Source of the DNA: Ruminococcus sp. UBA1366
Lineage (GTDB): Bacteria > Bacillota > Clostridia > Oscillospirales > Ruminococcaceae
DNA: 5,906 bases
Assembly: GCA_002306005.1 (NCBI GenBank)
Contig: DBRO01000099.1
Location: 3,728-9,633 of the forward strand
Direction of reading: 5' to 3'
Position numbers and translations under genes: made by a program. A model generated the notes under the pieces. The model was given only the letters and a program-made list of their open reading frames with translations, was not told where the DNA came from and made no database searches. Of this stretch, positions 5,424 through 5,906 are shown piece after piece (position 1 is the first letter of the stretch; each line of letters starts with the position of its first letter).

Positions 5424-5906
5424 ATGCGTTTTGCGGAAATTCTGGGACAATTGGCACCGTTGGTTACGATTGTGATTGTGGTGATTTCCATACTGGGGAA
5501 GCGGAAGAAACCCCATCAGCTGCCTACACAATCGGTGCTGAAAAGCGATGATTGGGTGGAGGTCACGGCGACGTTGCTGGACGAACATTTGCAGGCACAG
5601 CAGTCGGCGGATGAGCAACAGTACGGCTATGATTTTTCCGGCGTGAATGCGGAAACCTTTGGCGGCGAAGTCAAGCAGAAACAGGCGGCGCAAAAGCTTG
5701 TGGAAAAGCTTTTGAAGCTCTCCAGCACGACGGCGGGCAAGCATGTTATTTCGTATCCGGCAAACGGCGGGCGGCACACGCAGGTAGTGGATGAGGAAAC
5801 CGTTCAGGCGCTGCGGCAGAACCCGATCATTTATGTGTATAAGCACAATTCCAGCGTGTTTTTAACGGCGGAGCAGTACGCGCATAAGGACACTATAAAG
5901 AGCAAA
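5424..5906 (+). CDS. Unrecognised membrane-anchored protein, partial, related to the protein at 4729-5220
   Basis: The frame starts at ATG 5424 behind a strong AGGAGG (5412-5417, six bases upstream) and runs open through 161 codons to the window edge, so the C-terminus is missing. One membrane segment lies at about 11-25, followed by the basic stop KRKK (26-29), which suggests a cytoplasmic soluble part. The soluble part opens with DDWVEVTATLLDE (42-54), has a variable, Gln-rich and helical middle (about 55-100), and contains VQALRQNPIIYVYKHN (127-142) and VFLTAEQY (145-152). Residues 127-152 align without gaps with residues 104-129 of the protein at 4729-5220: shared V, LR, K, N, V, LT and QY in the same spacing. 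No known domain was recognised. Whether a second membrane segment follows, as in its relative, cannot be seen. Confidence 0.8.
   Translation, partial: MRFAEILGQLAPLVTIVIVVISILGKRKKPHQLPTQSVLKSDDWVEVTATLLDEHLQAQQSADEQQYGYDFSGVNAETFGGEVKQKQAAQKLVEKLLKLSSTTAGKHVISYPANGGRHTQVVDEETVQALRQNPIIYVYKHNSSVFLTAEQYAHKDTIKSK

Noticed and set aside
5286..5846. 186-codon minus-strand frame across the membrane cluster.
   Set aside because: It overlaps two plus-strand genes with good context; its composition (rich in Arg, His, Leu and Pro) is typical of a shadow frame.

Overview
The window reads as a chromosomal housekeeping segment from a Gram-positive anaerobe of the Clostridia, most likely of the Oscillospiraceae/Ruminococcaceae type. 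The grounds are a Toprim-DUF4093 protein of the clostridial form, strong Shine-Dalgarno sites, use of a TTG start, sigma-A-like promoters, a DegV protein, and roughly balanced base composition. The assignment is inference from gene content; no rRNA or other taxonomic marker is present. All recognised genes are on the + strand.

Bases 1-779 hold the 3' end of a gene that looks like holA (DNA polymerase III delta subunit), followed after 23 bases by an RNase M5-like Toprim protein. Bases 780-932 are a non-coding gap with a good extended -10 promoter (820-848). This promoter probably starts a three-gene unit: a pyridoxine/pyridoxamine kinase, the tRNA 2'-O-methyltransferase TrmL, and a DegV-family fatty-acid-binding protein. 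The first two genes are 10 bases apart and the last two 30 bases apart. They share no obvious pathway (cofactor salvage, tRNA modification, lipid handling).

Bases 3244-3420 are a second non-coding gap. It carries a sigma-A-like promoter (3308-3336) and, just past the expected transcription start, an 18-base sequence that matches the Rex redox-repressor operator at 12 of 14 defined positions (3345-3362). The gene behind it is a complete pgk (phosphoglycerate kinase) that is not joined to gap or tpi. Control of a glycolytic ATP-forming step by the NADH/NAD+ ratio would make sense in a fermenter, but is a prediction.

After pgk comes a 47-base nested dyad (4654-4700), which looks like a small interspersed palindromic element or a structured RNA. 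It is followed by a tight cluster of three unrecognised small membrane proteins (4729-5906, the last cut off by the window edge). The first and third appear to be diverged relatives: both have an N-terminal membrane segment, a basic stop and a soluble domain ending in the same spaced motif. The second is a 61-residue membrane hairpin. This cluster is the least explained part of the window. Nothing here looks like a defence system, CRISPR array, prophage or transposase gene.
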